From Limnohabitans sp. 103DPR2 (lineage in GTDB: Bacteria; Pseudomonadota; Gammaproteobacteria; Burkholderiales; Burkholderiaceae_C), in contig NZ_CP011834.1 in assembly GCF_001412575.1 (NCBI RefSeq), positions 558,001 to 622,000 of the forward strand: 64,000 nucleotides of DNA. The letters run 5' to 3'. The notes beneath the pieces are model-generated. The model worked only from the letters and a program-made list of their open reading frames with translations, had not been told where the DNA came from and searched no databases. Positions 49,854-58,304 of this stretch are shown one piece after another. Position numbers and translations under genes: made by a program. The stretch's first letter is position 1; each line of letters opens with the position of its first letter.

Positions 49854-50665
49854 TGGCCGACTTGCCCTCTTGGATTGAGGCAGGCCCTGTCGATGCCAAA
49901 ACCACATTGGTTTTTTTGCATGGGATCGGTGGCGGAAAAAAAGGCTTTCAGTCGTCTGTCGATTGCTTTGCAAGCAAGGGTTATCGCGCGCTGGCCTGGG
50001 ACATGCCCGGTTATGGCGACAGCCCTTTAACTGGCACGCTCAGTTTTGACAGCCTGGCGAAATCGCTGGAACGCATGCTGAATCAAGCGAATTTTCAAAA
50101 GGCGGTGCTGGTGGGTCACAGCATGGGCGGCATGGTGGCCTTGCAAGCCTGGACCCATTGTCCAGAACGAATTGAAGGTCTGGTGATCGCCGCCAGCAGC
50201 CCCGCATTTGGCCAACAAGACGGCGACTTTCAGCAGCAGTTTGTGGCGCAGCGACTGGCCCCTTTGAATGCAGGCAAAACCATGGCCCAAGTGGCCGATC
50301 GTTTGGTGCCCAGCATGGTGGCGCCGCAGGCTTTGCCCGCCGGTGCGATGTTGCCAGACTATCCCCCAGGATTGGCCTTGGCGCATGCCTGCATGTCTGC
50401 AGTACCGCCCAACACTTACCGCGCTGCTTTGCAAGCCTTGGTGACTTTTGAGCAACGTGCCGCCTTGCCCAGCATCTCAGTGCCCACTTTGTGCCTAGCA
50501 GGCGAGTACGACAAGACAGCACCCCCCGAAGTTTTGCGACGCATGGCGCAAAAGATTCCGGGTGCGCAATACCAATGCATTCCAGGCGTTGGCCATTTGA
50601 TGGGCTTTGAACAAGAAGCGCCATTCCATCAAGCCATTTTGAATTTTTGCACCACCTCATTTTGA
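49850..50665 (+). CDS. alpha/beta hydrolase after the NicX-like gene
   Basis: The 271-residue protein has an intact triad: Ser91 in GHSMGG, Asp221 in AGEYDKTAP and His249 in GVGHLMG, and the oxyanion segment FLHGIGGGKKGF. It overlaps the NicX-like stop by four bases (ATGATG), so the two are co-translated. By analogy with NicD (N-formylmaleamate deformylase) it may hydrolyse the ring-cleavage product. Alpha/beta hydrolases of this type are diverse and the substrate cannot be read. Confidence 0.8.
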   Translation: MMADLPSWIEAGPVDAKTTLVFLHGIGGGKKGFQSSVDCFASKGYRALAWDMPGYGDSPLTGTLSFDSLAKSLERMLNQANFQKAVLVGHSMGGMVALQAWTHCPERIEGLVIAASSPAFGQQDGDFQQQFVAQRLAPLNAGKTMAQVADRLVPSMVAPQALPAGAMLPDYPPGLALAHACMSAVPPNTYRAALQALVTFEQRAALPSISVPTLCLAGEYDKTAPPEVLRRMAQKIPGAQYQCIPGVGHLMGFEQEAPFHQAILNFCTTSF

Positions 50666-50681
50666 CGTTGCAGGAGACCCC

Positions 50682-51971
50682 ATGAGCAACAACCCAACTG
50701 CCACCAGCAGCACACCTTACAACAGCACCGCCAACTACATGCCGATCAGTGGCGAGGACTATCCACTGACCGAGAAGCAGAAGAAGTTGATGGCCATGGC
50801 CCATGACTTGGGCAAGCACAAATTTGCACCGCGTGCGGCGCAGCTTGATCGCGATGCGCAATTTCCTTTTGAGAATTACAAAGACATGAAAGACAGCGGT
50901 TTGCTGGCTTTGTGTGTGCCCGAAGCCCATGGTGGTTTGGGCGCGGACTATGCCACCTACGCCATGGTTTCTGCAGAAATTGGCCGCTGGTGTGGCGCTA
51001 CGGCGCTGACGTTCAACATGCATGTGTGCACCATGATGTGGAGCGGCTTGTTGTCTGAGGATTTGGACATGACGCCAGAACAACGTGCGCTGCATCGTGT
51101 GCATCAAAAGGCCCACTTTGCACGCGTGGTCAATGACGGCGCCATTTATGCACAGCCCTTTTCTGAAGGCGGCGCTGCTGCGGCAGGCGCGCAACCATTT
51201 GGCACACAAGCCGTTAAGGTTGAAGGCGGTTGGCGCATCAATGGCAAAAAGATTTTTGCTTCTTTGTCCGATGCGGCAGATTATTTTGGTGTGTTGTGCA
51301 CAGAGAAAAAGCCCGATGCCGATTTGTCGCGTCGCGACACCCTTTATTTGGCCATACCCCGCACAGCGCCTGGTCTGACCGTCGAAGGTGATTGGGATCC
51401 TTTGGGCATGCGAGCCACCGTGTCACGCAATTTGATTTTCAAAGATGTGTTTGTGCCTGATGATGCTGCGTTGATGCCGCAAGGGGTTTACTTCCAAGCC
51501 GCCAGCCGCTGGCCGCACATGTTCATGACCTTGTCGCCCACTTACATGGGCATTGCACAGGCGGCTTATGACTTTACGGTGGCTTATTTGCGCGGCGAAA
51601 TTCCAGGCACCGGTCCGGTCAAGCGCCGTCAATTTGCCACCAAGCAAATTGCCGTGGCGGAAATGTTTGTGAAATTGGAGCAGACGCGCAATTTGTTTTT
51701 GCGTGCCATTGAAGACGCCAAAATTGATCCGCCAAAATCCTCTCGCCTGCGTGCCTATGCTGCGCAGTACACCATCATGGAAAACGCCCAAGACATTGCA
51801 CGTTTGGCCATTCGCACATGTGGTGGACAGTCGATGCTGAAGTCTTTGCCACTCGAGCGTTTGTACCGCGATGCGCGTTGCGGCTCGCTCATGCTACCGT
51901 GGACTGCAGAGTTGTGCCTCGATCGTTTGGGCCGAGAAACACTGTACGAAGCCGGCGAAAAAGACGAATGA
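50682..51971 (+). CDS. acyl-CoA-dehydrogenase-like flavoprotein lacking the usual catalytic Glu
   Basis: The 429-residue protein has the acyl-CoA dehydrogenase fold (LALCVPEAHGGLGADYATYA, WRINGKKIFASLSDAADYFG and a C-terminal LPLERLYRDARCGSLMLPWT). The YEGT position that holds the catalytic Glu of short- and medium-chain enzymes reads MLPWT. It could use another base, as isovaleryl-CoA dehydrogenase does, or be a reduced-flavin-dependent monooxygenase like HpaB/HsaA; the divergent flavin reductase gene supports the latter. It lies 16 bases after the hydrolase gene and overlaps the ligase gene. Confidence 0.78.
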   Translation: MSNNPTATSSTPYNSTANYMPISGEDYPLTEKQKKLMAMAHDLGKHKFAPRAAQLDRDAQFPFENYKDMKDSGLLALCVPEAHGGLGADYATYAMVSAEIGRWCGATALTFNMHVCTMMWSGLLSEDLDMTPEQRALHRVHQKAHFARVVNDGAIYAQPFSEGGAAAAGAQPFGTQAVKVEGGWRINGKKIFASLSDAADYFGVLCTEKKPDADLSRRDTLYLAIPRTAPGLTVEGDWDPLGMRATVSRNLIFKDVFVPDDAALMPQGVYFQAASRWPHMFMTLSPTYMGIAQAAYDFTVAYLRGEIPGTGPVKRRQFATKQIAVAEMFVKLEQTRNLFLRAIEDAKIDPPKSSRLRAYAAQYTIMENAQDIARLAIRTCGGQSMLKSLPLERLYRDARCGSLMLPWTAELCLDRLGRETLYEAGEKDE

Positions 51972-53515
51972 AGGAAAGCTCGACATTGGCCCAACGCTTT
52001 CAAGCGTTGGCACAAAGTCAGCCGTCGCACTTGGCCATTCGCTTTGGCATGCCAGGGCAGACGGAAGACATTGACTTTGCCAAATTTTGGCGGCGTGTTG
52101 AACGAGTCACAGGCCATCTGCAAGCCAGCTTGGGTTTGCAAGCAGGTCAACGCGTGGCGTGGCTTGGCTTGAACCACGAATTGCAGTGCGTCACCTTGGT
52201 CGCCTGTGCGCGACTGGGTTTGATTTTCATGCCGCTCAATTTCCGATTGGCGCTGGCCGAGCTCAATGCAGTGTTGCAAGATGCGCAGCCTAGCCTCTTG
52301 GTCCATGACGACCTGCATGCAGACACGGCCAAAGCCTTAACCCAAGAGGGTCACGTCTTTGGGCTCCAGTCTTGCCCCTTGGATGATTTGATTGCCACGT
52401 CGTCATCCAAAGCATTGAATTTGCCCACTGTGTCGGCTGATGCGGATGTGCTGTTGGTCTACACCTCTGGTACCACTGGCTTGCCCAAGGGTGCTGTGCA
52501 TACGCAAGCGGGCCTGTTGGCCAACGCCAAAGCCAGTCAAGAAGCCCATCAGTTCAAATCGCAAGACATCGTGTTGTCTGCCTTGCCCATGTTCCATGTG
52601 GGCGGACTGTGCATTCAAACCTTGCCAGCATTGTTGTCGGGTGTGACGGTGCATTTGCATCCGCGCTTTGAGGCTGCTGCTTGGCTTCATGACGTCTCGC
52701 AAGGCGACCTGGCAGAACGTCCCACCTTGTCATTGCTGGTGCCTGCAACCTTGAGGGCTGTGCTTGAGCATCCTGCATGGCCTCAAGCAGATCTTCAAAG
52801 CTTGCGCGGCATCATGGCGGGCTCTTCAACCTTGCCCACTTCGTATTTGGAGAAGTTCCATGCGCGGGGTATTCCTGTTGGCCAAATTTATGGCACCACC
52901 GAAACAGGTCCGGTCAGCGTCATTTTGAAATTTCAAGATGCCATGGCGCGCATGGGTTTTGCGGGTTGGCCCCATGCTGATGTGTCTTTGAAGCTCATCG
53001 ATGCCCAAGGCCAAGAAGTGGCGCAGGGCGAGACCGGTGAGGTGTGCGTGCGAGCGCCCAACGTCATGCGCGGTTATTGGCATCTTGGCAATCCCAAAGC
53101 GTTGAAGGGTTTGCAAGACGGATGGTTCCACTCGGGCGACATGGGCTACTTGGATGCGCAGGGGTGCTTGCAAATTGTGGGCCGCAACAAGGACATGATC
53201 ATCTCAGGTGGGGAAAACATTTACCCCGCAGAAATTGAAAACGCCTTGGCCTCGTTTCCAGGTGTGGCCGAATGTGCCGTGGTGGGCTTGCCCGACGATC
53301 GATGGGGTGAGGTGCCTGTGCTGGTTCTGGTTCGCCAAGGCAATGCGGAGGGTGCAAGCTTGCAAGCCGATACGGTGTTGTCGCACTTGCAACATCAGAT
53401 CGCGCGCTTTAAATTGCCAAGGCGGGTGTTGTTCATGCCGCAATTGCCCAAAAGTGCTTTGGGCAAAGTGCAAAAACCTTTGTTACAGCAGCAGCTTCAG
53501 ACCTCGATTTCCTAG
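51968..53515 (+). CDS. acyl-CoA synthetase (ANL superfamily)
   Basis: The 515-residue protein has VYTSGTTGLPKGAVHTQ, QIYGTTETGPVSVIL, HSGDMGYLDAQGCLQIVGRN, MIISGGENIYPAEIE and the C-terminal Lys in PKSALGKVQK, all expected of CoA ligases. The ATG overlaps the stop of the preceding gene (ATGA). A longer frame from 51818 lies inside that gene and is not used. It differs strongly from the ligase at 45610-47307, so it activates another acid. Confidence 0.88.
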   Translation: MKESSTLAQRFQALAQSQPSHLAIRFGMPGQTEDIDFAKFWRRVERVTGHLQASLGLQAGQRVAWLGLNHELQCVTLVACARLGLIFMPLNFRLALAELNAVLQDAQPSLLVHDDLHADTAKALTQEGHVFGLQSCPLDDLIATSSSKALNLPTVSADADVLLVYTSGTTGLPKGAVHTQAGLLANAKASQEAHQFKSQDIVLSALPMFHVGGLCIQTLPALLSGVTVHLHPRFEAAAWLHDVSQGDLAERPTLSLLVPATLRAVLEHPAWPQADLQSLRGIMAGSSTLPTSYLEKFHARGIPVGQIYGTTETGPVSVILKFQDAMARMGFAGWPHADVSLKLIDAQGQEVAQGETGEVCVRAPNVMRGYWHLGNPKALKGLQDGWFHSGDMGYLDAQGCLQIVGRNKDMIISGGENIYPAEIENALASFPGVAECAVVGLPDDRWGEVPVLVLVRQGNAEGASLQADTVLSHLQHQIARFKLPRRVLFMPQLPKSALGKVQKPLLQQQLQTSIS

Positions 53516-53548
53516 ACAATGCGTGAATTACCCTGAACAGGAGTTCTC

Positions 53549-54181
53549 ATGACTTGGTTGATCATTGGTTTGGTTTTATTTTTGGGGGCGCATTCCATTC
53601 GCATGGTGGCCGACGCTTGGCGCACTCAGGCCATTGCATCTTGGGGCGAAAAGCCTTTCAAAGGCGTCTACACCGTGATTGCTCTGGTGGGGTTTTATGC
53701 CATGGTGACGGGCTATGCCGAAGCACGCTTGCAGACGGTGGCGCTTTGGACGCCGCCCATTGCCACGCGCCATGTCAGTGTGTTGCTGATGCTCTTCGCC
53801 AGCGTGCTGATGGCGGCCGCTTATGTGCCTCGCAATCACCTCAAAATGCGCATGGGCCATCCCATGGTGTTGTCGGTCAAGGTCTGGGCATTGGCGCACT
53901 TGCTGGCCAATGGCAACTTGGCCGATGTGGTGTTGTTTGGCAGTTTCTTGGCGTGGTCGGTGTTCAACTTCAAAGCGGCCAGAGCACGCGATCGTGCTGC
54001 GGCACAAGAAGTGCTGAGCTTGCAAGCTGCCGGTGCTGAGAACACAAGCGATATACCAGTCGCAATACCAAGCGCAAATACCATGGCCACTCTGTTCACC
54101 TTGCTGATCGGCGTCGCCATGTGGGCACTGTTTGTGTTCTATTTGCATGTGCAGTTGGTCGGCGTTTCGCCAATGGGTTGA
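53549..54181 (+). CDS. NnrU-family membrane protein
   Basis: The 210-residue protein has about five hydrophobic segments. The NnrU pattern is clear: LFLGAHSIRMVADAWRTQA near the start, then YVPRNHLKMRMGHPMVLSVK and WALAHLLANGNLADVVLFGS. NnrU proteins were found near nitrite/nitric-oxide reductase genes, and relatives to isoprenoid/ubiquinone metabolism-type membrane enzymes are known. Its role here is unknown. It is 33 bases after the CoA ligase gene. Confidence 0.8.
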   Translation: MTWLIIGLVLFLGAHSIRMVADAWRTQAIASWGEKPFKGVYTVIALVGFYAMVTGYAEARLQTVALWTPPIATRHVSVLLMLFASVLMAAAYVPRNHLKMRMGHPMVLSVKVWALAHLLANGNLADVVLFGSFLAWSVFNFKAARARDRAAAQEVLSLQAAGAENTSDIPVAIPSANTMATLFTLLIGVAMWALFVFYLHVQLVGVSPMG

Positions 54182-54202
54182 ACCCTTTTCATTCTTACTT
54201 TT

Positions 54203-54763
54203 ATGCCCGTCATTTCTGTCACGCTGTTACCTGGCTATCCACCTGAGGCCCAGTACCGTATGGTGCAACGCTTGGCGCACACAGCCCGATCGGTGATTGA
54301 TGCCAGCGATGCTGGCACCACGGTGTTTGTCCAAGAGGTCAGCGCCTACCGCCGCGATGGCCGTGTTTTTTCTGAAGGCGGCGCTGTGCTGCCAGAGGCA
54401 AGTCAATTGGTGGCTGAGTTTTTGGAATGCATGGCCATGCGCGATTTGGAAGCGGCCCAAGCATTTTTGTCGCCGCAGTTTGAAATGGTTTTTCCAGGGG
54501 GGCAAACCATGCATCAATTGAGTGAGTTGATGACCTGGGCTGCACCGCGGTACCGACGGATTGCCAAAACCCACATGACGTTTGAAGAGTCATGGCAGGG
54601 CGACCAAACGGTGGTGTATTGCCGTGGCTTGCTGAACGGTGAGTGGCCTGACGGACGTGAATTCAGTGGCATTCGCTTTGTCGATCGCTTTGAAGTGCGC
54701 AAAGGTCAATTGATGCGCCAAGAAGTTTGGAACGACTTGGCTGAAATGCGTTCACAGCGCTGA
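54203..54763 (+). CDS. tautomerase-SnoaL (NTF2-like) fusion protein
   Basis: The 186-residue protein joins two catalytic folds. Residues 1-60 resemble a 4-oxalocrotonate tautomerase subunit with Pro after the initiator Met (MPVISVTLLPGYPPEAQYRM and TVFVQEVSAYRRDGRVFSEG). Residues about 66-186 form a SnoaL/nuclear-transport-factor-2-like domain (QLVAEFLECMAMRDLEAAQA, FLSPQFEMVFPGG and GIRFVDRFEVRKGQLMRQEV). Such a fold often isomerises or hydrolyses ring-derived intermediates. Its gene follows the NnrU gene by 21 bases. Specific chemistry is unknown. Confidence 0.75.
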   Translation: MPVISVTLLPGYPPEAQYRMVQRLAHTARSVIDASDAGTTVFVQEVSAYRRDGRVFSEGGAVLPEASQLVAEFLECMAMRDLEAAQAFLSPQFEMVFPGGQTMHQLSELMTWAAPRYRRIAKTHMTFEESWQGDQTVVYCRGLLNGEWPDGREFSGIRFVDRFEVRKGQLMRQEVWNDLAEMRSQR

Positions 54764-54802
54764 TTGCCAATTGCACCCATCCACTGCAAAATCAAGCTGA
54801 CC

Positions 54803-55795
54803 ATGAGCACACTTTCAACAGACCCTTCCGTTGCAGAGACATCTGCTGTTTCACCTGACACGCCAAGCAGCTGGTTTGACGGCTTTGAGAAACGCCAGTT
54901 CAACGTCAATGGCGTGGTGGTGTGTGCGCGCATCTCGGCCAACTGGCATAACCACCTGGACAAGCCGGTGTTGGTCTTGCTGCACGGTTTCCCGCAAACG
55001 CATGTCATGTGGCACCGCGTAGCGCAGGCCCTCAAAAACGACTACCGCTTGGTGCTGCCCGATCTGCGCGGTTATGGCGACTCGTCCCATGCGCCGGGTT
55101 TGCCAGACCACAGCAATTACAGCAAGCGCGCCATGGCGCAAGACGTGGTGGGTTTGCTGGACCAGTTGAATGTGGATGATTTCTTTTTGTGTGGACACGA
55201 TCGCGGGGGCCGTGTGGCCCATCGTTTGGCGCTCGATTACCCAGCGCGCGTTCGCCGCTTGTGTGTATTGGACATTGCGCCCACGCTGGACATGTACAAG
55301 CGCACCGACATGGACTTTGCCCGCGCCTACTACCACTGGTTCCACCTCATTCAGCCCACACCTTTACCCGAGCGCATGATTGGTGGCAATGTGCTGCATT
55401 ACTTGCATGCCAAGTTGGGTGGCTGGGGTTCTGGTACCACCACCTTCATCGAACCCGAGGCCATGGCGGAGTACGAGCGCAGCCTCACTTTGGCACCTGA
55501 GCAAGCGGGGGACATTCTGCCTGCCGTGCACACAGCGTGTGAGGATTACCGCGCCAGTGCGGGCATCGACTTGGTCCACGATCAAGAAAGCCGGGACAAG
55601 GGCCACAAAATTCAATGCGACTTGCTGGTCTTGTGGGGTGACCGCGGTGTGGTGCACAAAATGTTCAAGCCACTAGAACTGTGGCAAGCGCAATGTGCGG
55701 CTCAGGTATCGGGCCAAGTGGTGCCCTCAGGTCACTTCATTCCAGAGGAATTGCCCGAAGTGACAGTGACATCACTTCGCAAGTTCATGGTCTAA
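54803..55795 (+). CDS. fluoroacetate dehalogenase-like hydrolase
   Basis: The 330-residue protein is an alpha/beta hydrolase with the haloacetate dehalogenase motif GHDRGGR. Positions match the known Rhodopseudomonas FAcD residues: nucleophile Asp133 (Asp110 there), carboxylate-binding Arg134 and Arg137 (Arg111, Arg114), Asp157 (Asp134), halide pocket His178, Trp179 and Tyr249 (His155, Trp156, Tyr219), Trp208 (Trp185) and His311 (His280). The offset is 23 up to residue 208 and 30-31 after that. The ATG at 54803 is preferred to an upstream frame. Defluorination of haloacetates is predicted, not shown. Its gene is the last of the plus-strand series and converges on the SEC-C gene. Confidence 0.82.
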   Translation: MSTLSTDPSVAETSAVSPDTPSSWFDGFEKRQFNVNGVVVCARISANWHNHLDKPVLVLLHGFPQTHVMWHRVAQALKNDYRLVLPDLRGYGDSSHAPGLPDHSNYSKRAMAQDVVGLLDQLNVDDFFLCGHDRGGRVAHRLALDYPARVRRLCVLDIAPTLDMYKRTDMDFARAYYHWFHLIQPTPLPERMIGGNVLHYLHAKLGGWGSGTTTFIEPEAMAEYERSLTLAPEQAGDILPAVHTACEDYRASAGIDLVHDQESRDKGHKIQCDLLVLWGDRGVVHKMFKPLELWQAQCAAQVSGQVVPSGHFIPEELPEVTVTSLRKFMV

Positions 55796-55799
55796 GAAG

Positions 55800-56561
55800 T
55801 TAATTCGCGCCGCAACATTTTTTGTATTTTTTGCCACTGCCGCAGCTGCATGCATCGTTGCGACCGGGGGTGGCCTCTTTGATCACTTGCGTCACACGGG
55901 GGCCAATGCTGCGCCAAATTTCACGCAAGTCATACACGGCCCACAAGGCTTCACCGTAGGCATTCAATCTGGACTCGCTGACACTCAAGGGCCCGTCTTC
56001 GCTGAGGGCTGACAAGGTGGGTTCGTCGGTGTCGTCTTCGGTTAAGGCCACAATGGCTTCAAGGGCGGTGTCGTGCCACTGTGCTGCTTCTTTGTCTTTG
56101 GGAGCGGTCCATTCATCGGGCCAGTTTTCGACGGCAAACATAAAACCCAAGGCCCACACTTGCGCAAAGGCAGGAATTTCTTCGCTGTCAATTTCGGCGC
56201 GCTCTTCAGGCGGCAGGCTGGCAATGGCACCGCGCACGTCCATCACTTCAGGTGCGTAGGCACTGTCTTCATCGAGCGCTTTGATTTCAGTGTCGAGTGC
56301 TTTCTTCACTTCCGCATAGCGTTCTTGCCACAGGCCCAAGAATTTGATTTTTTGGGCTTCGTCAGAAAAACCTGCACCGTCATCGTCAAGGCCCAACAAC
56401 ACCGGCAGCCATTCAGACTCCGGAATATCTCGGCGGCAGCAAATGAGGGCCACCAAAAAACCTTCGCAAAATTCCCATTGCGGTGTTTCCTCATAACGCG
56501 TGCGCAAGTCGTCCAAGATGTCGTCAAGGGCGTCAAAGTCTTCGGGTTGCAGGCCGGTCAT
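55800..56561 (-). CDS. UPF0149 (YecA) protein with C-terminal SEC-C motif
   Basis: The 253-residue acidic protein has a UPF0149/YgfB-like N-terminal region ([20 protein letters not shown] and [13 protein letters not shown]) and a C-terminal zinc-binding SEC-C motif ([14 protein letters not shown]), as in the end of SecA. The function of such YecA-type proteins is not established; a chaperone or nucleic-acid link has been proposed. The ATG at 56561 is used because the longer frame upstream gives an unrelated sequence. It converges with the dehalogenase-like gene. Confidence 0.85.
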   Translation of the reverse strand: MTGLQPEDFDALDDILDDLRTRYEETPQWEFCEGFLVALICCRRDIPESEWLPVLLGLDDDGAGFSDEAQKIKFLGLWQERYAEVKKALDTEIKALDEDSAYAPEVMDVRGAIASLPPEERAEIDSEEIPAFAQVWALGFMFAVENWPDEWTAPKDKEAAQWHDTALEAIVALTEDDTDEPTLSALSEDGPLSVSESRLNAYGEALWAVYDLREIWRSIGPRVTQVIKEATPGRNDACSCGSGKKYKKCCGAN

Positions 56562-56608
56562 GGGATGTTCCTGTGATGAAAGGGATGTTGGGGGCGACGT
56601 GAGCGCAC

Positions 56609-57052
56609 TCACTGTGCAGGAATGTCGGACGGGTTGAGCACCACGCCCGATTGCGACAGACGTTTCTTCATGCACAAAATGGCAGCGTCTTTGCTGAGCA
56701 AAGGCACCCCATGCGCAACCGCCAAGTCGATGAATTTTTGGTCGTCCGGGTCTTTGCAAGTGCAGGGCGCTTTATCCGCGGGTTCTGCCCTCACATGGTG
56801 TTGGTCAAAGCGATTCAAAATGTCTTGCGCTTGAAGGCTGGACTTGGCCATGCGCTTGACGATGTGGGGGTAAGTGAGCACGCGCTCCAGTTCGTCGCGC
56901 ATGCTGCGGGTGGCCAGATGCGAAATGCGGCCACTTTGCAAAGCTGCTCGCAATGGCACTGTGGCAGGGTCTTCAAACAGCCACAGGTCGAGCACGATGT
57001 TGGTGTCAATCACCCAAGGCTGTGCAGTTTGAATGGCCTCAGAGCTTGTCAC
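56609..57052 (-). CDS. PIN-domain protein (toxin-like, no antitoxin nearby)
   Basis: PIN domains are metal-dependent nucleases. The 147-residue protein has the conserved acidic residues Asp16 (VIDTNIVLD), the Glu in MRDELERVL, Asp in [11 protein letters not shown] and Asp in LLSKDAAIL, giving the usual four-carboxylate site. It belongs to the putative toxin-component PIN group, but no antitoxin gene adjoins it. It overlaps the RlmL-like gene by 14 bases, so a housekeeping RNA role is as likely as a toxin role. Confidence 0.78.
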   Translation of the reverse strand: MTSSEAIQTAQPWVIDTNIVLDLWLFEDPATVPLRAALQSGRISHLATRSMRDELERVLTYPHIVKRMAKSSLQAQDILNRFDQHHVRAEPADKAPCTCKDPDDQKFIDLAVAHGVPLLSKDAAILCMKKRLSQSGVVLNPSDIPAQ

Positions 57053-58304
57053 GCACCGAACCCTTCATGAGGTCGAAGCGGAACATGCGGCACTCAATGG
57101 GGCCGTTCCACATCGGCACGCGGCGCGATTCTTTCAAGCGCATTTTGGAGGGCAATTTCAAATCGGGTGTCAGCATCCAAGCGGTCCAACCGTTGTAATT
57201 CTTTTTCCAGTGCGAAGCCAATTGCGCAAAGAACTCGCCGCCGTCATCGCCTTCGGCAATTTCACGGGCGCGGCTTAAGTCCACGTTGTCACGTGCGCGA
57301 GTGGGTGCGCCGGGTTCCCGGTATCGGTCGCGGCTGGAGACGCCCGCCACACCGGCTGCGGCAATGCGCTCGCCATAAGGTGGGTTGAGCAACATGATGC
57401 CGGGTGTTTCACAAGGCGGCATGCGCTGCAATGCGTCGCCACCGCGGGCTTGGACCACTTGGCCAACGCCTGCGCGCTCGGCATTGCGCTGCGTGAAGTC
57501 CACCATGCGGAAGGCCACATCGGAGGCGTGAATTTCTGTGGTGGGCGCGTGTTCTTGTGCGCGCGCATCGTCTTGCAGGGCTTGCCAAACGTGCGGTTGA
57601 AACGGCAGCAATTTTTCAAAGGCAAAGCGGCGCAGGATGCCAGGGGCAATGCCGCAGGCAATTTGCGCAGCTTCAATGGCAATGGTGCCACTGCCGCAGC
57701 AAGGATCGTACAAAGGTGTGTGCGCATCCCAGCCACTGGCGGCCAACATGGCGGCCGCCAAAGTTTCTTTCAAAGGGGCATCGCCCTTGTCTTCGCGCCA
57801 TCCGCGTTTGAACAAAGGCTCACCCGAGGTGTCCATGTACAGCGTGCAGCTGTCGGTGGTGAGGTGAACATAAATGCGCACGTCTGGCCACTGCGTGTTG
57901 ACGTCGGGACGCTCGCCGCGCTTGGCGCGAAAACGATCGGCCACGGCATCTTTGATTTTGAGCGCCGCAAAGTTCAGGCTGGTGAGCGGGCTGTGCTGCG
58001 CCGTGATTTCAATCTTGAAAGTCTGCTGGGTGGTGAACCAAATTTCCCAAGCCACGGCGCTGGCCGCGTCGTACAAATCTTTTTCACTGCGATAAAAAGT
58101 TTGCGACAGTTGAATGAGCACGCGTTGGGTGAGGCGGCTGTGCAAATTCAGACGCAAGGCATCACGCCATGACGCGTTGGCCATCACACCGCCGCGGCCG
58201 GTTAGCAGGTCGTTGCCGGTGAGGCCCGTGAGTTGATGGACCTCGTCGGCCAATAAGCCTTCAACGCCGGCGGCGCAAGGCATGAAAAGTTGAAGCGAGT
58301 TCAC
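57039..58304 (-). CDS. rlmL: RlmL-like 23S rRNA m2G methyltransferase (single-domain form)
   Basis: The 421-residue protein has an N-terminal THUMP-like region and the UPF0020 methyltransferase domain: YDPCCGSGTIAIEAAQIACG for SAM binding and LLNPPYGERI as catalytic NPPY. It matches the RlmL half (G2445) of E. coli RlmKL; the RlmK half is missing. It has the ATGA overlap with rpoN at its 5-prime end. A basic C-terminal segment (LPSKMRLKESRRVPMWNGPI) is typical. Confidence 0.88.
   Translation of the reverse strand: MNSLQLFMPCAAGVEGLLADEVHQLTGLTGNDLLTGRGGVMANASWRDALRLNLHSRLTQRVLIQLSQTFYRSEKDLYDAASAVAWEIWFTTQQTFKIEITAQHSPLTSLNFAALKIKDAVADRFRAKRGERPDVNTQWPDVRIYVHLTTDSCTLYMDTSGEPLFKRGWREDKGDAPLKETLAAAMLAASGWDAHTPLYDPCCGSGTIAIEAAQIACGIAPGILRRFAFEKLLPFQPHVWQALQDDARAQEHAPTTEIHASDVAFRMVDFTQRNAERAGVGQVVQARGGDALQRMPPCETPGIMLLNPPYGERIAAAGVAGVSSRDRYREPGAPTRARDNVDLSRAREIAEGDDGGEFFAQLASHWKKNYNGWTAWMLTPDLKLPSKMRLKESRRVPMWNGPIECRMFRFDLMKGSVRDKL

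Noticed and set aside
48987..49973. 328-codon minus-strand frame opposite the NicX-like gene
   Set aside because: Shadow of a gene with an intact NicX metal site; no motif or ribosome-binding site of its own.
50040..51209. 389-codon open frame on the minus strand over the hydrolase and dehydrogenase-like genes
   Set aside because: Composition is Arg/His/Cys-rich as expected from the shadow of coding DNA, and both real genes beneath it have conserved catalytic motifs.
51818..51967. Extended N-terminus for the second CoA ligase
   Set aside because: It lies inside the preceding gene, and the ATG at 51968 overlaps that gene's stop in the standard ATGA form.
57450..58172. 240-codon plus-strand frame across the RlmL-like gene
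   Set aside because: Antisense shadow, no recognised features.
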